64,000 nucleotides of DNA from assembly GCA_003045895.1 (NCBI GenBank), contig PZPC01000012.1:1-64000 (forward strand), given 5' to 3'. The stretch comes from Bacteroidota bacterium (GTDB lineage Bacteria > Bacteroidota > Bacteroidia > Chitinophagales > Saprospiraceae). Below, piece after piece: positions 62,512-64,000 of the stretch (its first letter is position 1; each line of letters begins with the position of its first letter). A program made the translations under genes and the position numbers. Below the pieces are notes generated by a model. That model was not told the origin of the DNA and did no database searches. It saw nothing but the letters and a program-made list of their open reading frames with translations.

Positions 62512-63915
62512 ATGAATTTCCGCTTTTCACCCCTCTATTTACTTGGCTTATTGCTGGCGCCACTGGCCCTGAGCGCCCAGTTGGTGCTTCAGGTAGGATC
62601 GCTGCCCAACAGCACCCCGGCGGGGAGTACCATCTTCGCTGCCGGAAGTTTCAACACCTGGGCTGCTGGCGATGCCGCTTATAGCCTGACCAACAACGGA
62701 CAGGGAGGCCGTCAGTTGTCGTTGAATATTAGCCCTGGCACCTACGAATTCAAGTTTACCAGAGGGAGCTGGGCATCGGTAGAAGGCACGGCGCAGGGCG
62801 GCTTTCGCCCCAACCGCGTAATCCAGTACAACGGTGGCCTGCAGCAGGAATCCCTGACTATTGCCGGTTGGGAAGACCAGGCGGCCAGCAACTCGACGGC
62901 CACGGCCAACGTGTCGGTGTTGTCCGAAAGCTTCTACATGCCCCAGCTCAACCGCAACCGCAAGATCTGGGTATACCTGCCGCCCGACTACGCTACCTCC
63001 AACCGCAGCTACCCCGTGCTGTACATGCACGACGCGCAAAACCTCTTCGACGACGCCACCAGCTTCTCCGGCGAATGGCAGGTGGACGAAAGCCTGAATC
63101 GCCTGTTCGAAGAAGGCGACAACGGCATTATTGTGATTGCCATCGAAAACGGCGGGGCCGACCGCCTGGCCGAAATGACGCCCTGGAGCAACCCCTCCTA
63201 CGGTGGCGGCGATGGCGAAGCCTACGTCGACTTTATTGTACAAAACCTGAAGCCCTACGTGGATGCCAACCTCCGCACCCTGGCAGACCAGCCCCATACG
63301 GGCATTATGGGCTCGAGCCTGGGCGGGCTCATCTCCCTGTACGCCATCATCCGCTATCAGGAAGTGTTCGGCAAAGCCGGCATCTTGTCGCCCAGCCTCT
63401 GGTTTACCGACGACATCTACAATTTCGTGACCAGCACCGGCAAACAGGCCGATGTGCGCATCGCCTTCGTGGCGGGCGAGCAGGAGTCGAGCGATATGGT
63501 GCCCGACATGCAGGCCATGTACAATACGCTGCGCAATGTCGGCTTTTCGGCAGACGAGCTCTCCTTCGCCACCGATGCCGATGGCCAACACAGCGAATGG
63601 TACTGGCGCCGGGAGTTTCCGCCCACCTACCAGTGGCTGTTCCAAACCAGCACCGTACTGGAGGGGTCGGTACAATTGCGCGGCCTGCGCTACTGGCCCA
63701 ACCCCAGTGTGGATACGCTCTACCTGGAAGGCCTACCCGCCAGCAATTCCGCCTGGCAAGCCCGGTTTTACGACGGCCTGGGGCGGTTGGCCAAAAGTAC
63801 CGTCGTTCAAAACGACCAAATTTCGCTGCGTGATCTCATCTCCGGCCATTACTACCTGGTATTGCACAACGAGAACGACCAGTGGGCTGTCATTCATTTG
63901 CAGAAGGTGGAGTAG
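62512..63915 (+). CDS. Secreted esterase with carbohydrate-binding-like N-domain and T9SS sorting domain
   Basis: 467 aa, exported. Signal peptide 1-23 (LALSAQ). N-domain about 24-120 (IFAAGSFNTWAAGDAAYSLT and SPGTYEFKFTRGSWASVEG) resembles a CBM20/48-like starch-binding sandwich. The esterase domain (about 135-385) has the alpha/beta-hydrolase elbow GIMGSSLGG with Ser269 and a candidate His360 in DGQHSEW; the Asp is uncertain. It is of the esterase D/feruloyl-esterase (COG2382/COG2819) kind. The T9SS C-terminal domain (393-467) begins YWPNPSVDTLYL. The start at 62512 follows the promoter; an ATG at 62452 is upstream of it and rejected. Codon choice looks more GC-rich than in earlier genes. 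Confidence 0.88.
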   Translation: MNFRFSPLYLLGLLLAPLALSAQLVLQVGSLPNSTPAGSTIFAAGSFNTWAAGDAAYSLTNNGQGGRQLSLNISPGTYEFKFTRGSWASVEGTAQGGFRPNRVIQYNGGLQQESLTIAGWEDQAASNSTATANVSVLSESFYMPQLNRNRKIWVYLPPDYATSNRSYPVLYMHDAQNLFDDATSFSGEWQVDESLNRLFEEGDNGIIVIAIENGGADRLAEMTPWSNPSYGGGDGEAYVDFIVQNLKPYVDANLRTLADQPHTGIMGSSLGGLISLYAIIRYQEVFGKAGILSPSLWFTDDIYNFVTSTGKQADVRIAFVAGEQESSDMVPDMQAMYNTLRNVGFSADELSFATDADGQHSEWYWRREFPPTYQWLFQTSTVLEGSVQLRGLRYWPNPSVDTLYLEGLPASNSAWQARFYDGLGRLAKSTVVQNDQISLRDLISGHYYLVLHNENDQWAVIHLQKVE

Positions 63916-64000
63916 TGGGTAAAAGCGTAGTAGCGCGGGCAGCGATTCATAGCTTTCATACCTCCAACCTACACCAGACCTAAGGGTGAAACTAAGCCCA

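Noticed and set aside
62548-63675. 375-codon antisense and 321-codon out-of-frame readings over the esterase
   Set aside because: The GC-rich third positions of the esterase keep other frames open; the esterase has clear motifs and a promoter.

Overview
The window reads as chromosome from a free-living Bacteroidota bacterium, most likely class Saprospiria (Lewinella or Haliscomenobacter-like). Three things point there. Two proteins end in type IX secretion (T9SS) sorting domains. Family content is typical of the phylum: DUF4230, DUF3467, an OmpA with thrombospondin-3 repeats, a TamB-like giant, NhaD, and a TonB receptor with a carboxypeptidase-regulatory N-domain. Fourteen start regions also carry the Bacteroidota -7 promoter box TAnnTTTG (several with a TTG/TTTG -33 box 16-21 bp upstream), while Shine-Dalgarno sequences are scarce. 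Base composition looks close to even. I saw no tRNA, rRNA, CRISPR array, insertion sequence or phage gene.

Layout. 0-5 kb: rseP, acpH and a TonB-dependent receptor. 5-11.5 kb: ychF, then a compact leftward group (DUF4230 protein, a 29-residue coiled-coil microprotein, a DEDDh exonuclease), diverging from folP, a membrane protein of unknown function and a YheT-type hydrolase. 11.6-21 kb: TamB-like protein, secreted EEP nuclease/phosphatase, purL and a thioredoxin-fold lipoprotein. 21-30.5 kb, all leftward: GH3 glucosidase without signal peptide, OmpA/TSP3, the tight run yidC, UbiA-type prenyltransferase, maf, DoxX-like, and an aminotransferase. 30.7-38.8 kb: SF1 helicase, a 47-residue membrane microprotein, a truncated DksA-like gene, a YfcE-type phosphoesterase, a papain-fold protein without catalytic residues, an 831-residue T9SS substrate with dockerin- and cohesin-like modules, and a helical protein. 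38.8-50.3 kb: nhaD with a lipoprotein, dusB, a CCA-adding enzyme, two unknowns, the run topA, DUF3467, lysS, and purB. 50.4-57.9 kb: Pmp3-like protein, acs, a methyltransferase, a kinase-like protein with a MoeB-rhodanese protein, a small CxC-tailed protein, an (alpha/alpha)-type membrane protein and a ferredoxin. 57.9-64 kb: zf-HC2 membrane protein, class V aminotransferase, a three-gene unit of ECF sigma factor and two outer-membrane barrels, and a T9SS esterase.

Most of the window is housekeeping: envelope biogenesis (rseP, tamB-like, yidC, OmpA), nucleotide and folate metabolism (purL, purB, folP), translation and RNA maturation (lysS, dusB, CCA enzyme, ychF), DNA topology (topA, helicase) and acetate activation (acs).

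The best candidate for an undescribed system is the leftward unit at 59.4-62.4 kb. It holds a barrel protein with a duplicated N-terminal module, an ECF sigma factor, and a chimera whose short cytosolic anti-sigma-like segment, transmembrane helix and long Ala/Pro-rich linker lead into an outer-membrane barrel. Such a protein could link the outer membrane directly to a sigma factor. Next come the papain pseudopeptidase, the kinase-like/E1-like pair, and two microproteins supported by their spacing or promoter.
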